A DNA stretch of 64,000 bases from Leptobrachium leishanense (GCA_009667805.1 CM019069.1:61621422-61685421), one strand, 5' to 3'; counted from the stretch's first letter, positions 35,369-48,099 are shown. The notes: generated by a model from the letters alone, not told the origin. Made by a program: numbers and translations.

Positions 35369-35474
35369 GTGTGTATGTATTTACAGGTGCCAAATTTTAT
35401 GGTTGGGAGGGAGGGGGGCGTCTTTGCATTGATCTATTTTCTTGGGTAGAAGATGCCATGTTTATCAAGAAAAC

Positions 35475-37251
35475 CAGTGTTTTTTTTCTGGAAAGATAGG
35501 TGGGGGTACTCTCGCGGCCAGGGAAAAACGTTGATTATTATGACTATTTTTCGTGTCCTAATAAATACTCCTTTATTAACCCTTTAAGGACAGAGGCAAT
35601 TTTACAAGTTAATCTTACTTTGTGGAGTTCAGGCAGCAGATAATGTGGCGTTTCTAGGAGCAATACCAGCCTTTTGGGGGCAAGGGGGCAACGTCGGACT
35701 GCGACAAGAACACAGATGCAGACTTTTACTCACAGCAGCCTGTTTAAAGACAAATGCATGCATTACAGCCAAGCCATACTTTCACAAACCTAGCCATATA
35801 TCATCCTGGGGGTATGTAGCACTGAAACCCAGTAATGTGCAGTGTGTATGAGTGTATCACAGAGCTTCACATATCCTGGCCCACTGTCACATACACATCC
35901 ACCCACATACAGTAACACAGTCACACACACACATCCACATACAGTCACACACACACATTCACAGACAGATTACATGTGCAAACACACGACTGGCCAGCAA
36001 TCCATAATCCAAGCAGGTTGCAAAAGGCTAACAGTAGGTAATGCGTGGCTCAAAACGCATTAAGGAAAAATGAAATCCGTTCACCAACCGCAGCTGTTGT
36101 ATTGGAGTTCCTCCATGATAAACGTTAATAAGGCATTACTCCGGCAGCATATGAATTTTACATACCATGGGGAACATGTATGTGCCACTGAGCAGCATGG
36201 AAGCTTGATGTGTGTGGAGGGAAACATGGCGGAACTGATAACCGCAGGCAGAGATGGGACTGACAGAGCGAGAGTGGCGCCCGCATTTAGCATCAGCGAA
36301 ATGAATTCATGTGAAAACAGTTTCTTCTGAATGAGGAACCCACGTTTGCACTGCACCAATATAAAAACCCATGTTACAGCTCCATTCTACCTATAATAAC
36401 ACACCAACACAGGAAAAAAAAAAGCAAATGACCCACTGATCAATGTACAGTGCCAGCGATCACATTAGGAGGCCAAGGAGGCAGATGTGATCAGCCCACT
36501 CATTCCAGCGGTTTCAAGCTACATTTCCCATGGTGCTCTGCCAGCTGCTGGCCACTATCACTCACCTCCCAGCTGCCTGCACTCCCTCACCACCCTCAGT
36601 CATCCACAAGCTGCAAAGACTTGGGATGGGAGATGCAGAGAGACATATAGAAGTGGCAGTGTGCAGCTCAGAGCCAGGCCATGGTTGCCCATATCCGCAC
36701 AGCTGGCGGTTTAGTGAATGAGCCCCTTTACTCCAGAGGACCGGGTCTGACTGACACAGTATCCCCATCAGGGTGTGTAACGCTTGCAAAGTTCTATACA
36801 CGCGAGCACAGTGCGTCTAGATTTTTTTTCTCTCCTTGTCAGATGTGTGTGAGAGTTGGGGGTGCGCGTCCCTTGGCCAGCAGAACGCACTGAGGCATGG
36901 AGAGCCGGGCAGCTCTTACCTGTTCATCCCGCCACCTGGGTCATGGGGGGAAAAAAGGAGGATCCACCAGGTGCTGACAGATGAAGTGCCGGGCTGGGTC
37001 GCCGGCGGGAGGAGAGGCCGTAGCCTGAGGGCCCGCCCACACACGCATCAGCCGCACCTTAATCCCGCTCTTCGGCTTCACGTGTGTGGGCAGGTCGGCG
37101 CATGGTCACCGCTCCGAAGCCGGCCAACAAGGGATGCTGCCGCCGGCACAGATAAAAATAAAATAGTGCAGCGCTGATTAAAATCCCGCGGTAATAAATT
37201 AGTCGCTACCAAGAGGTGTCGGTACGCCGTACCGGCTCAAAAAAAACCCTG
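35475..37251. mobile_element. hAT-type element, 1,777 bp, perfect 8-bp TSD
   Basis: AAGAAAAC at 35467-35474 and 37252-37259. The left end CAGTGTTTTTTTTCTG is answered by the right end TCAAAAAAAACCCTG; beyond these the subterminal 'ggtgggggtac' is only loosely mirrored. The interior includes 'cagtaatgtgcagtgtgtat', CA-rich DNA, and a GC-rich block at 36840-37140. No transposase-like frame. Confidence 0.82.
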
Positions 37252-37597
37252 AAGAAAACTAGTATATAAGAAGCAAAAAACATTTTGTAATACTTAAGTA
37301 ACTATAACACACATTTAAACGTTCTAAGTGTTAGTGTTTATTATTTTTATTATAGGTTGTTTAGTATTTAGCAGATCAGTCCTGACATTTTCTATTCGTT
37401 CTAGTTTCATGTAACTTGTAACCAAAGTGCAGGATCATTTTACGTGTCCTTGTGGTATAAAGTTATTTCTACCCGTTAAAGGTCCCTCTGCTTCCTTGAC
37501 CATAGCAGGTGATTGAGATACCTCTCAAAGCACTTTTCTGGATAACCTGGAAATAAACTTTTGTGGAAGATTTCCCTTCAGGAAATTACAACACTAT

Positions 37598-37776
37598 CAG
37601 GGTTATTCAGAGAGCGTGAAAAGCAGGAGAATGACTGGAGAATGAAAAATACTAGGTCAAAATAGTCAATTTGGAAAGTGAGATGAAAGGGAGTATTTTT
37701 CTGGTTTGGCTATTTTGACCTAGAATTTTCCATTCTCCAGTCATTCCCCTGCTTTTCACGCTCTCTGAATAACCCT
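37598..37776. repeat. Palindromic MITE, 'CAGGGTTATTCAGAGAG' family, 179 bp
   Basis: A nearly perfect foldback: 'cagggttattcagagagcgt' pairs with 'acgctctctgaataaccctg', continuing through 'gaaaagcaggagaatgac'. The best preserved member in the window. Confidence 0.85.
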
Positions 37777-38547
37777 GAAAATGTATAACTGTCACTGGTT
37801 TGTTCCAAACCCGTCTCCTCCAGAACCTCTCCCAGGTTATACTGCCCACAAAAATATTCTTTTAATGCACATTGTTTCAGCTCGTTTCTGTTAAAACCAG
37901 AAGTAAATGTTCGCTGTGTTCTAATTCTAGTGTAAACAATCTCACAACACAAAAGTTCATACGTGTTTGTTTGCGTGTGGGAATTTGACACCTTTTGAAT
38001 ACAGATTCTGAGCAGTTTATTAATTTACTGCCGGGACAAGAATGGAACAAGTGCTTTTCTGAACATCAGCTTGTGGTTTTTTTTGTGTGTGGTCCAATGA
38101 TTTTGGAATATATATAATAATTTATTTTATGGGGGGGTGTATGATGGGGGGGTGTATGGAAAGAGATTCCATTCTTTCCTCTTTGCCACCTACCAGGGGC
38201 AAGGGTGTGGAAAATTTAATAATCCTGAGTCACCTATGATCACCCCAAAGTCCCCATCTACATCCCAGCTGATTTTAAGGGAAAGTGATCTATTCAGGGT
38301 CACCCACTGAGGTCAGCCGATGCCGTAACTAGGCATATAAATGCATACAGCCAAGGCAATCACGTCTTCTGGCAGTGGTCCATAGTGTTGTGTGCCGTTG
38401 CAAGGCAGTATTCAGGTCTCGGGATGTGCCTTTTTAAAAAAAAAAAATTCTGTCTTCTAGAATGTATTAAATACATTGCTTATATTGCTTGTACAGAAGT
38501 TTCTGTTGTGCGCTACCTCTTCCTTCAGTGTGTTGGGTTTTGTGTAT
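37777..38547. other. No gene recognised
   Basis: Unique or decayed DNA leading into the minisatellite. No element ends seen. Confidence 0.35.
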
Positions 38548-38912
38548 GTGATACGCACATGCGTTACTGTGGCGCTCTGTGATACGCACGTGCGTTACTG
38601 TGGCGCTCTGTGATATGCACTGCGTTACTGTGGCGCTCTGTGATACGCACGTGCGTTACTATGGCGCTCTGTGATATGCACTGCGTTACTGTGGCGCTCT
38701 GTGATACGCACGTGCGTTACTGTGGCGCTCTGTGATACGCACGTGCGTTACTGTGGCGCTCTGTGATATGCACTGCGTTACTGTGGCGCTCTGTGATACG
38801 CACGTGCGTTACTGTGGCGCTCTGATATGCACTGCGTTACTGTGGCGTTCTGTGATACGCACGTGCGTTACTGTGGCGCTCTGTGATATGCACTGCATTA
38901 CTGTGGCGCTCT
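38548..38912. repeat. Minisatellite with two unit types, 12 units
   Basis: Type A (31 bp, 'gatacgcacgtgcgttactg') and type B (30 bp, 'gatatgcactgcgttactg') occur in the order A A B A B A A B A B A B, i.e. AABAB twice and then AB. The reverse complement of the unit matches 'cagtaatgtgcagtgtgtat' and 'gtgtatcacagagct' inside the hAT-type element at 35.8 kb. Confidence 0.92.
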
Positions 38913-39760
38913 CATACACACCACATTGCTGTGTCACAGAGCTCCACAGCAATAAACCTCACAGTAATGTGCAGTGTATATGAATGTATCACAGTGCTCC
39001 ACATATCCCACCACACAGTCACAAATCCTTGTGTGTGACCGCGTGTTTGGGTATGTCAATGATATAGCAAAAAATGTACATTTCTATTCAGATGTCAGTC
39101 ATTTGCAGTCTGTAAAATAATTTTTCCACATTTTATCATCCAGACCTTGTGATTTTATATTTCACGGGGAACCTGTTACTGCATTTTTCTGAGAAAATAT
39201 GCAAATTTCTTTTTTTGCTTGTAATTTAGCGCATTTTGTTTTATGAATTTTATAACTCTGTATAAAACACTGACCTCGCTTGCGGCGTGAGAAATGAGAA
39301 GGTGAGTAACAGCAGTAAATATAAGGAGATGGGGAAGTGCAGGGTTGGAGATAAGGAGATGTGGAAAAGCTAGGTTAAAAGATGAAGAAAAGCTTGGGGG
39401 GGGAGTTGCAGGGGAGAAGATAAGGAAAAGCTGGGGTGGAGATGAGGGGGTGCTGGAAGGAGATAATGAGAAGCTATATAAGAGACGAGGAGAAGCTGGG
39501 GCGTAGATGTGAAAAACTGAGGAGAGAGGGAAATTCAAGGGGGGGGAGAGGAGGAGAAGATGGGGGAGAAGATGCGAGACCAGGGTAGATAAAGCAGAGT
39601 AAAAGGAGAGATGGTTGAGACAAATGGAGTCGAAAGAAACATAAAAAGTAAATGATATTAAATTTGGATTTTTTTTTTTTTTTTTTAATAGAAGGGGTAC
39701 AATTTATGGAAATGGGCCGCCAGGGGGTACTCGGGTGAAAAAAGGTTCTAGATCCTTCAG
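38913..39760. mobile_element. Decayed relative of the 35.5-kb hAT-type element
   Basis: 'cagtaatgtgcagtgtatat' and 'atgtatcacagtgctccaca' (38960-39005) match the 35.8-kb interior, and 'ccagggggtactcgggtgaa' near 39720-39740 recalls its subterminal block. The ends and target duplication are lost. Purine-rich 'aggagaag' repeats fill 39300-39560. Confidence 0.5.
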
Positions 39761-40038
39761 AGATGGCCCTGATTTCCACTTCTTGACTAAGCAAAGACTT
39801 ACAAGTTCACATACAATTCCCCCTCCCCCCTGAAATTAAGCGTTGGTATTATTGTATATTCTTAAGGAGTACAACCCTAGAATTTGCTGGCGTTAAGGGG
39901 TATCCCTAGGCATCAAACAGAGGTCTTGCAAAACCAGAGCTTAGAATAGTGATAATATTGCACACCAGAATCAAAAGAATCAAAAGCATGGAAAAACCAC
40001 CAATGTATTACACCTTCTGCTACATTTCTGACCTAAAG

Positions 40039-40208
40039 CAGTGGTTCCCAAAATTATTTGGACTGCCACCTCTTTGGCTCCCCCGTACATACATTTGTAT
40101 TCAGTATATTGCAAATTCAAAACCACAAGTAATGTAATACTCCCCCCTCCTTCCTTAATGCCCCACTCCCTGGATCTTTACACCACCCCAGGGGGGGCGC
40201 TCCCACTG
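40039..40208. mobile_element. hAT-like MITE, 'CAGTGGTTCCCAAA' ends
   Basis: Starts CAGTGGTTCCCAAA and ends GGGCGCTCCCACTG. Flanks give no clear 8-bp duplication. Interior unlike the 10.4-kb family. Confidence 0.5.
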
Positions 40209-40222
40209 CTCTTTAAAAATGA

Positions 40223-40664
40223 CTAATCAAAAGTGATACTCTAGGCACTGTGAACACTCAAATAACGTTGATTTGGTCAAAATGTTCTCTCCTCTCTCCC
40301 ACTTTGGGTGGCTTTCAGAGGACTGATTCAGCTCCCTGGAAAAACTCAGATTAGAGACGGTTTACCTGCACTTTAGGGTTCAGAATCAGAAAGCTGAATC
40401 TGCCTCCTTCCATTGCTTCTCTATGCACTGGCATTATGTAGCTGTTTTAGCGAATAAGCCAGTTTAACAATTTCTTCTAGCAGCTGAATCCATACAGCTC
40501 CTGACGACACCCTATGAGCGAAACGCGTACAGCGGGATATGAAGTGCTAGATGCTAGGACTTTTTACTTTTAACTTCATGGTACTGCTATCCTATTATTG
40601 GCATGGATATGGTCTATTGTTGTGAGTGCTCCTAACTCCATACTCACACACCCTTATATTATCT
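40223..40664. repeat. Repeat with 'CTGACGA…GAAACGCG' stem-loop motif
   Basis: Positions 40501-40524 read CTGACGA, a short intervening segment and GAAAC, the same order as the motifs at 11843, 13754 and 53378, but the stem is weak. The left part 'gatactctaggcactgtgaa' resembles the TTAA MITE ends. Confidence 0.4.
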
Positions 40665-41784
40665 AATGAAAATACACTGTTAGATTTTATTTAGAATAAA
40701 GTTACAAAAATAATATTAATACCCAGACATCAGACCCCAGATACATGTATACCCAGTCATCAGAGCCCAGTGTGAGCAGAGCGATGAGGCAGGGAAGCTC
40801 CTCTCCATCCCCTTGCCATTGACAGAGACGAGCTGGGTCACGTTAGGCAGCTGTTCCATTCCACCGTGCAACCAGGGAAAGGGGGGCTGCATGGTGCACC
40901 GCCAGAATACGCACCACAAAATAATTTATTGTGCTGCTTGCTTCTGCATTTCTACTCTCCCTCACTAAATGTCCACTCGCCAAATGCGAGTAGGTGAGTG
41001 GAAATTTTGAGCCCTGCTCTAATTGACTGATACAATTTATCGGAGTCTGGTCACTCCCTTTTTATATCACAGGATAACTCGACTTCACCTTGTCTGTATA
41101 CTGGGTATGACCCTTTTGCTACTCTTAAAGGTTACAGCGTACTGTGATTAGTGAGTTCCAAACACAGACTGATAATGGGTCTAGTCTGTGAAAACAAGTC
41201 TACCAACGGTGGACCCAGTCAGACGTTTGTTGTTTCTTTTTTTGAATGCCGGAACATATTCTCGCATTTGGTGCGTGGACATCTTTGTCTCCATACACCT
41301 AATGCCATCGAAACATGGTACTTACTTACGACACATATCTTTAAGAGAACCAGAGACCCTTTTATAAAGGTTTGAGATCGATCTTCTTGAGTCGGAAGGA
41401 TGATTGTAATTGGTCTCCAGCCAGATATAATACCTTTTCATGGCCCCGCGTCCTGATTGAGAGCTGCATCCAGAAGAACGCTAAGAGCCTTAATTATATG
41501 GCAGGGATCTCGGATGCAATTTGCTTTCCGCATCCTCTAAAGTCTAAAGCTTCCTACACTTCACATTGAACCCTTTTAGTTTTTCTTTAATGCAGTTTGC
41601 ATGGCATACACCTAATTACTTAATCATGAACTCCTAGTTCTCTCCTTTTAGGAACAGATGTAAAACGGCACAGGGCAGAAACCCCAACGTTGCCGGACTG
41701 GACTTGGTTCAATACACTCTACTCTTCTGCCACCAGAAAAAACAAATATGGGTCAACAGAAGAGTCCTATCTGAAACGATTTGA
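40665..41784. other. No gene recognised
   Basis: Short direct repeats 'agacatcagaccccagatac' / 'cagtcatcagagcccag' near 40720-40770; otherwise unremarkable. Confidence 0.35.
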
Positions 41785-41895
41785 CCAGTGATGGCGAACC
41801 TTGGCACCACAGATGTTTCAAAACCTGTCCCATGATACTTGGTCACCCTTAAGACTGGCTGAGCATCATGAGATATGTAGTTCACCATTAAGGGA
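41785..41895. mobile_element. hAT-like MITE fragment, 'CAGTGATGGCGAACC'
   Basis: The left end CAGTGATGGCGAACCTTGGC followed by 'gagcatcatgagatatgtag' matches the palindromic hAT group. The right end is incomplete. Confidence 0.5.
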
Positions 41896-43297
41896 TCGTT
41901 GTTTAGGGAAATTCTCCTTATCCAAGCCAGAAACTGGAGCATTTAGGTTTATTCTTCCTACGGTTAATTGATGACCTTTCACTAATGACAGGTTGTGTTG
42001 CATTCACTATCAATGAGAGGAATAACTCATTGTGGCTTCATAAAATGAGGGACCACAAAGGTTCTAAAGGGGTGGGTGTTCAGAAACCTTTACTAGATCT
42101 TCCACTGGCTGGCTTAGGGACATCTCTACATTCTAGCTGATGGTTATTGAAAATGTTGCATGGGCAAAACACATGTTGACCTGTTGTGTATCATTTAAGA
42201 TGAACTTGTCATTAGTAGGTTCTGTTTAGCTCTTCCTCTAAAATAGATTTTTTTTATAAAGTGGGGGAGTATGACACCCCCCCATACATCCCTTCACCTG
42301 CCATTCAGATCTTCTGCCTAAAGTTCTGTGCTGACGCTAGACCCCCCCCAATGGTGAGGACTGAGTGACAGCAGACAGCCAGAGAACCATCTTCTAGTAG
42401 TCGTAAAGCCAGCATGGTGGTGTGTATCTTGCTCCAACAAGCTTGGGAAACCCATACTTCAATGTATTTAAAGTTAAATTGGTATTATATAATTCTCAAT
42501 TCCTGCAGGGATAGTTGGAAAACTGCCTGTAATTAGATCTTGTCACTCAATCCTCGGCATAGAGATTCAGCCATTGGCACACACCTCTATGCTGAACATT
42601 TGACAGGTCATTGGGGGGAGCATTTCTTTTTCCATTTTCCTAATGTGTTGGCTGATTTTCAAGCACTATAAAATAAACTTGGTTAAACCTGTAATATATT
42701 TGTGGTTTTAAGTCCGACAGGTATATCTATCATAAAAATATTCCATGCGTAATGCCCATTTTTTTAAATCCCTTTTCTGCCTTGGCCTCATGGTATTCTG
42801 TCCAGAATCCAAATCCCTTTCCTGAAGACCCTTCTTAGAGGTGAATGATTTATGGATCACTAGATCAAAAGGGTAAGTAAGTTGATTCTAGGAATAGATT
42901 GATCTTTGGACCCAATGACTCATCTTGGTTGTATGGTTACCCTTTTACCTGCTCGATCTGTTTGCTCTGTGTGTCTGTGGCACTCAATAAAATCAAAACG
43001 AGAATTCCTGGGAACAGGGCGGATTATTTGGTGGGCCATTTGTCTTACCTGTAGGGCAGTAGATAAGTTGGATAGGGACACAGGCAAGGCGGGTAACTCT
43101 GTTTATTCAGACTGAATATCTCTCTTCCACCCGTACCATGTCCACCTTCCTGCAAACTTGGCTTTGTGACCCATCCTGAAAAATAGGGTAAGGACATTGC
43201 AAATACCCCCTCCCTGTTTTTTTTTTTTCTTTCTTGTAATTTGTGCATACTTTGAACAAAAATTGTGTTTGTGGATCTGAGATGGGTGGTTTACAGC
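41896..43297. other. No gene recognised
   Basis: Ordinary sequence with a few short homopolymer runs. No exon or element boundaries supported. Confidence 0.35.
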
Positions 43298-43410
43298 AGG
43301 AGGCTGCTCCACCTTGGCCTTCCAGTGGTTTTGAAACTACATCTCCCTTGATGCTTAGACACTCATTAGGTTGACAGTGCCTTGTGGGAAATGTAGTGCT
43401 GAAGATGAGC
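43298..43410. repeat. Palindromic 'gaaactacatctccc' MITE fragment
   Basis: 'ccttggccttccag', 'gaaactacatctcccttgat' and 'tgtgggaaatgtagtgctga' place it in the family of 61685-61849. Ends decayed. Confidence 0.5.
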
Positions 43411-43927
43411 ACCCCGATTTACAAAGTGGTCACATCATGAAGGTAAGGGGTATGGTAACTCCAAAATATCAAGTGGATTCCAGACTTAACGAACAATCTC
43501 TGGATGAGGTCAAACATCTGGGAAAGAGGTGTGTGTGTCCCAGTAGCAGATTGCTGTCATTGGGTGCAGGGGGACTCGTTGATCTCAGGAAGTCCCCAGC
43601 AACCAATGACTGTGATTGGCCCACTGGGAAGGGAGGAGGGCCAAAAAGCTGCTGCCTTGTTGAGCTGTGGTGTTAAGTGGTTAAATATCTGATATGTTTT
43701 GCAAATGATCTTTTTTATTTAGACTAATACAGAGCACCTGCAGCTTCGTTTTTGTTGGCGTCTCTCTTCGTATATGCCAGTTAACGCATGCTCATCCCCT
43801 TCCCTCTCCTCATCACTGACTAAAGTATTAGATGTTCCCACTCCCTGCTGAACCATAAATATAAAGAGTGGAAAGCAGAGTCTGCAATGTCCAAAACAGG
43901 ATCAACTTCATTCAAGCAGAAAACCAA

Positions 43928-44210
43928 TTAAAGGGGCACTCTAGCTACAGTGACTCTGTTAATAGGTCATGTCAGGGTGAGTGCCCCCCTCCCCTTGGGT
44001 GTCCTAATGGGTTGTGACATCCATGGAACAGTGGGTGGCTTTCCTCTGCCCAGAAGACACTCTCATTTTGCACTGGGCCAGCCTTCTGGTGTTCAGGACT
44101 GACGAACAAGTAGCTATTTATCCATTTCTAATCGCCCTCATCTTTATAGATAATGTAGGTGTAATGATCACCTACTGGGGCCTCCTACAGAAATTACCCG
44201 TTCACATTTA
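43928..44210. repeat. TTAA MITE left-end fragment
   Basis: TTAA followed by aggggcactctagctacagt matches the terminus type of 13342 and 58334. No matching right end, so truncated. Confidence 0.5.
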
Positions 44211-45098
44211 ATCAACGTGGCTTAATGATCTTTAAATGACTTTAGTACCTCTCTTCATGATGGGAAACCCCATCAGGTGGTACATGTATTTTATCTTTTT
44301 GTTTTAAAATAAATGTCTTTCTTTTTATAGACTTATTGTGAACAATCCTTGCCAAAAAGCTGGTTAGAAATAAGAGGAAATGACAATATCCACACCTTTA
44401 CAATAGACAATAATGAAAGGAAATAACTCACATTCAAGAAAAAAAAGAACTAAAAAAGGCTTTTGTTGAATTTCTTGTTTCCTGAGAAGTTTTGTAACAG
44501 ACACTCCCTGTTACATATAGTGACAGTAAAACAAGCTCTTTGTGTCTTTTTACTTGGGTTTTCTGAGGTTTTTATAGTGGAACGATCACCCACAATGGGT
44601 GAAGATAACAAAACACGCGTTGGGCTTTATCCTTGCTGCATTATGGTCAACACGTGATGATCACCGAGTGCACGTGATGCTTGCTTCATGTTCTATACCC
44701 ACGATGCAAACCGTGGTGCCCCACTTGTTTCAGAAGGAAAATGTCTTATGATGCCTAGTCAGCCATGAACTCTTGGCAACCGCTGAATTTTGCTTGCTTG
44801 GTACATAAGGATCCTAACAAAAGTGTGTGTGTGTGTGTGTTCCTCCAACGTTTTTCCATCTTTCTAGTTTACTGCACCCACAAATATACTGTTTTTTAAT
44901 AGGTATTTAACTCACATGTGCCATATTTTCATTTATTAGAAATAAAAAATGCTGATAGCAAAACTTTCCCCCCCAGATCTGACAATGTAACATGTACTTA
45001 AAACAAAAAACAATTCTAGGGATTTTTTAAAATTTCTATGTGTGTGTGTATGTATAATATATATATCCCTAGCCAGCACAGAGAAGGGACAGTTACAG
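44211..45098. other. No gene or element recognised
   Basis: Contains a (GT)n run near 44823-44840. Nothing else is supported. Confidence 0.35.
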
Positions 45099-46218
45099 GT
45101 TTTTATAAAGCACTAACAGGTTCCGTAGCGCTGTACAATGGGAGGCAGAATAACACATATACATTCCAGTTAAACACACAGAACAGTAGGGGAGAGGACC
45201 TTGCTCAAGAGCTTACAATCTAAGAGGAGAGGGGTGTCACTTGATGAGGGTAAGTAGAGAACCTGAAGTTGTGGGGGAGCATATGGGCTGATTGGGAAGA
45301 TGGAGCAAATGTACAGTGGGGGTTAGGGAGTGAGCCAATAGGCTTCTCTAAAGTAATGTGTTTTCAGAGACTTCTTGAAGGACTGGAGAGACGGGGAGAG
45401 TCTGATGTTGCAGGGGAGGGAGTTCCATAGAAAGGGAGCAGTTTGGGTAAAAGTCCTGAAGGCGAGAGTTGGGGGTGCAGATCAGAGGAGACGATAAGAT
45501 CGGATCATTGGCAGAGCGAAGTGGTCGGATGGGATGTACGTGTTCATAAGGGAGATGTAGGCAGGGGCATGGTTATGGAGCGCTTTGTATGTGAGACCTA
45601 TATGTTGAAATGGAATCTAAAGGAAACAGGGAGCCAGTGTAGAGATTGACGAAGGAGAGGTGCGGGAGGTGAGGTGGAGGAGTCTAGCACAGGCGTTCAT
45701 AATAGATTGCAGAGGGAAAATCTGGGATCTCTTAAGGCCAGAAAGGAGGTTACAGTAGTCAAGGCGGGAGATAAAGAGTTTGGATGAGCATTTTATCAGA
45801 GTCCTGATTTAAGAAAGGGGCGGATGTGTGTAATATTTTTTAGATGGAAGTAGCAGGATTTGGTTAGTGACTGAATGTGAGGAGTAAATGAGAGATCAGA
45901 GTCCAAGCAGACCCCGAGGCAACCAGTCTGTGAGGTAGAAGCAATAGTGGCTCCATTCACCTGAAGGGAAATGGGTGCAGGAATGTTGGTTTTAGAGGGA
46001 GGGAAGACGAGAAGTTCAGTTTTATAGAGGCTAAGCTTTAGGAAACGGGAAGTCATCCAGTCGGAGACAGCTGACCGGCAAGGCAGTAACACGGTCCAGC
46101 ACAGGAGATCGGGGGAGGAAAGTTAGATTTGGGTGTTGTCCGCATAGAGATGATATTGGAATCCATAGGAAGAGACGAGGTTGCAAAGAGAGGCGGTATA
46201 GATTGAGAAGAGTACTAT
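45099..46218 (-). mobile_element. L2-like LINE, antisense, 5'-truncated
   Basis: The 3' terminus at 45099 reads, on the minus strand, 'cattgtacagcgctacggaa' then 'agtgctttataaaa', as in other L2-like tails here. The 3' UTR occupies ~45100-45790 and the coding remnant 45796-46218. It abuts a TTAA-type MITE end ('ccatgaccacttaattaatc') at ~46225-46280. Confidence 0.82.
45796..46218 (-). pseudogene. LINE reverse-transcriptase fragment
   Basis: Part of a LINE ORF2 that copies element RNA into DNA at the target site. The catalytic palm block is visible as 'LYADNTQI' (codons around 46158-46123), where the usual YADD second aspartate reads N. Downstream, in a shifted frame, comes 'WMTSRFLKLSLYKTELLVF', then 'SQTGCLGVCLDSDLSF', then 'KNITHIRPFL', the standard post-palm order of L2/CR1 enzymes. 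A frameshift separates the two parts between 46123 and 46092. The N-terminal endonuclease and early RT motifs are missing. Both the D-to-N change and the frameshift mark a dead copy. Confidence 0.85.
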
Positions 46219-46280
46219 GTCTTGGCACCATGACCACTTAATTAATCTTACGTGGTCAAATTGGATAGTGTCCCTTTTTA

Positions 46281-47695
46281 AACACCGCCTGAAACTATAC
46301 CCGGACAATGAAATTGGGTGGTTCTGCCACTTCATCTTCCTTGCATCACTGTTTCAGGAATCCTGTTATAAAACGGCATCCAGTTAAACACTGTCCATCA
46401 AAAAGCGTTTTTCAGTCGTGGAATGATCTAAAGAGATGTTGATGCCAAAGGTAATACCATACGGTGCTGATTTTGGCACATTGTCTTCCTGCATTTAAGG
46501 ATTAAGTACGCCGTAGTAATTTGTCTGCTCGTTCTCGCACAATATATCACAAGGGGGGATACGCTGGTCCGTGCACACTGAGACAATCAGCGTTTTTCTG
46601 TATTTGGAGGGCTTGCGGAGGGCTTAACAAGATTAGCCCAAGTAATTCCTCTTTAATCCACCCCACGCTTGGCTCTTGTGTATCTGTGTTCCAGCTCGTT
46701 TGTCAACAGAGCAGAAAATAGCAGCCAACGGCGGCTGTGTCTGTATGGGATGTGAAGAAAGAGTGAGCAGGTGTGTATCACAAGGAGCACGGCGGAAAAT
46801 GACTTACATCAATCCTTTGCAGGAGAGTCGGAAAAATGATGTAAGTGCAACAAAATACCCGTAGCCGAAGCGCCGCTATTAAAGATCCAATGACTTGCTG
46901 AAGATCTTTACTATCGCTTTTTATCCAGGCGTTTAGACCTGGAAGATTTGAGTAATTGTAAACCTTTGATTTCGGCTCCTGCTACTTTTTCCGCTGTGTT
47001 TGGTGTTCAGACCCGTCTAGCAAATGATGTTGTATCGAGGGTATGTTTCAAGATCCATGCGCTTTTTAGATGTGGTGGTCCATTGTGGGATTTCTCAATG
47101 GTGACGCAAAGCTGTTGCAGCGTTTAAAAGAACGCATTGTGTCATAAAGAGCATCGGCTTTTTAGAAGGATGCCATGGCATGAAGGTAAGGTGAGTGTTT
47201 GATTTAGGCCTTTAGTAATGGTGTTTTTTGGGTTAGCGGGTAATTAGTGTTGGTGATCTTTGATTAAGGCAGTTGCTGAGGCCGGGGTCAGACGAGCTGG
47301 GTGCTTAAGTAATTTGCCAGTACTGGGTCAGGGCGTATGTTCTGGGGTGTGGAAGAGATGTCCGCACATAGACCGTGTGCGTCCATTCGGCCGAGCAGCT
47401 TCCATGGGTGTTCTGCCATCTAGGTGGGGGAGTGTATGGGAACCTGTTCCCACGTGCTTCTGTTTCAATGTAGACTATGGTGCCTTGTTCGGCTGACATC
47501 CTAGGGTTGGTGCTCCATGTGGCTTTTGGGAGAGCTGTGCCTGGTGCAGTGTACTTCCTATACTCATCATGAGCTGGCCATGATTCACAGCCAGATTTAT
47601 TTAGACGTCTGTCTTTTTTCTGGGGATTAGAATATCCCAGATTAAGAAAAACCAAAGGGGGGGAAATTTTACTGTTTAACAGCACTGTGATCAGG
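46281..47695. other. No gene recognised
   Basis: A possible AG/GT-bounded segment near 46694-46770 is weak. No motif-bearing frames. Confidence 0.3.
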
Positions 47696-47700
47696 CCATT

Positions 47701-47742
47701 CATTAACCCTTTATCCCCTTTATCCCCTTTATCCCCTTTATC
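47701..47742. repeat. Short tandem repeat (ccctttatcc)4
   Basis: A ten-base unit repeated about four times. No further structure. Confidence 0.85.
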
Positions 47743-47840
47743 CTTTGTGTCCTGAGCCCTGTGAGGCGGCAGATCCGCCTGGTGAATCCAGAGCGGAGAT
47801 CCAGCCTGAGGGTCCTGGGAGTGAGCGACCTTCTTGTAAC

Positions 47841-47942
47841 ATACACACAAGACAGACTGCATGGCTACTTCCCCTCTGCGCCCCTAAACCTGCATCAAGC
47901 ATACACACAAGACAGACTGCATGGCTCCTTCCCCCTCTGCTG
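47841..47942. repeat. Tandem duplication, ~60-bp unit, two copies
   Basis: 'cacacaagacagactgcatg' followed by 'gct(a/c)cttccccctctg' occurs twice, ~60 bp apart, in the 3' UTR region of the following LINE tail. Confidence 0.75.
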
Positions 47943-48099
47943 TCCCACCCAATCCTCCCCATCAACCCTCCCATCCAGGGCAGGTCCATAATTTAAGGTC
48001 TCTCTTCCAGCTGTCTCCACTTCTCTCTAATTACTCTCACTAAGACCAGGCTTCTGGTTCTTCCTATGCTGCCCTTCTAACCATCTTCCCATTTCCTCT

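Noticed and set aside
38548..38912. Possible CRISPR array (regular repeats)
   Set aside because: Units are contiguous with no unique spacers, and the DNA is vertebrate; it is a minisatellite.
39176..39794. Proline/serine-rich minus-strand frames
   Set aside because: Produced by purine-rich 'aggagaag' low-complexity DNA on the plus strand.
46690..46775. AG/GT-bounded exon candidate
   Set aside because: The donor 'cag|gtgtgt' and acceptor are weak, the frame has no partner, and such segments are expected by chance in 64 kb.
47305..47862. A 185-codon minus-strand frame
   Set aside because: It passes through a 10-bp tandem repeat and a LINE-UTR duplication; no splice structure or known motifs.
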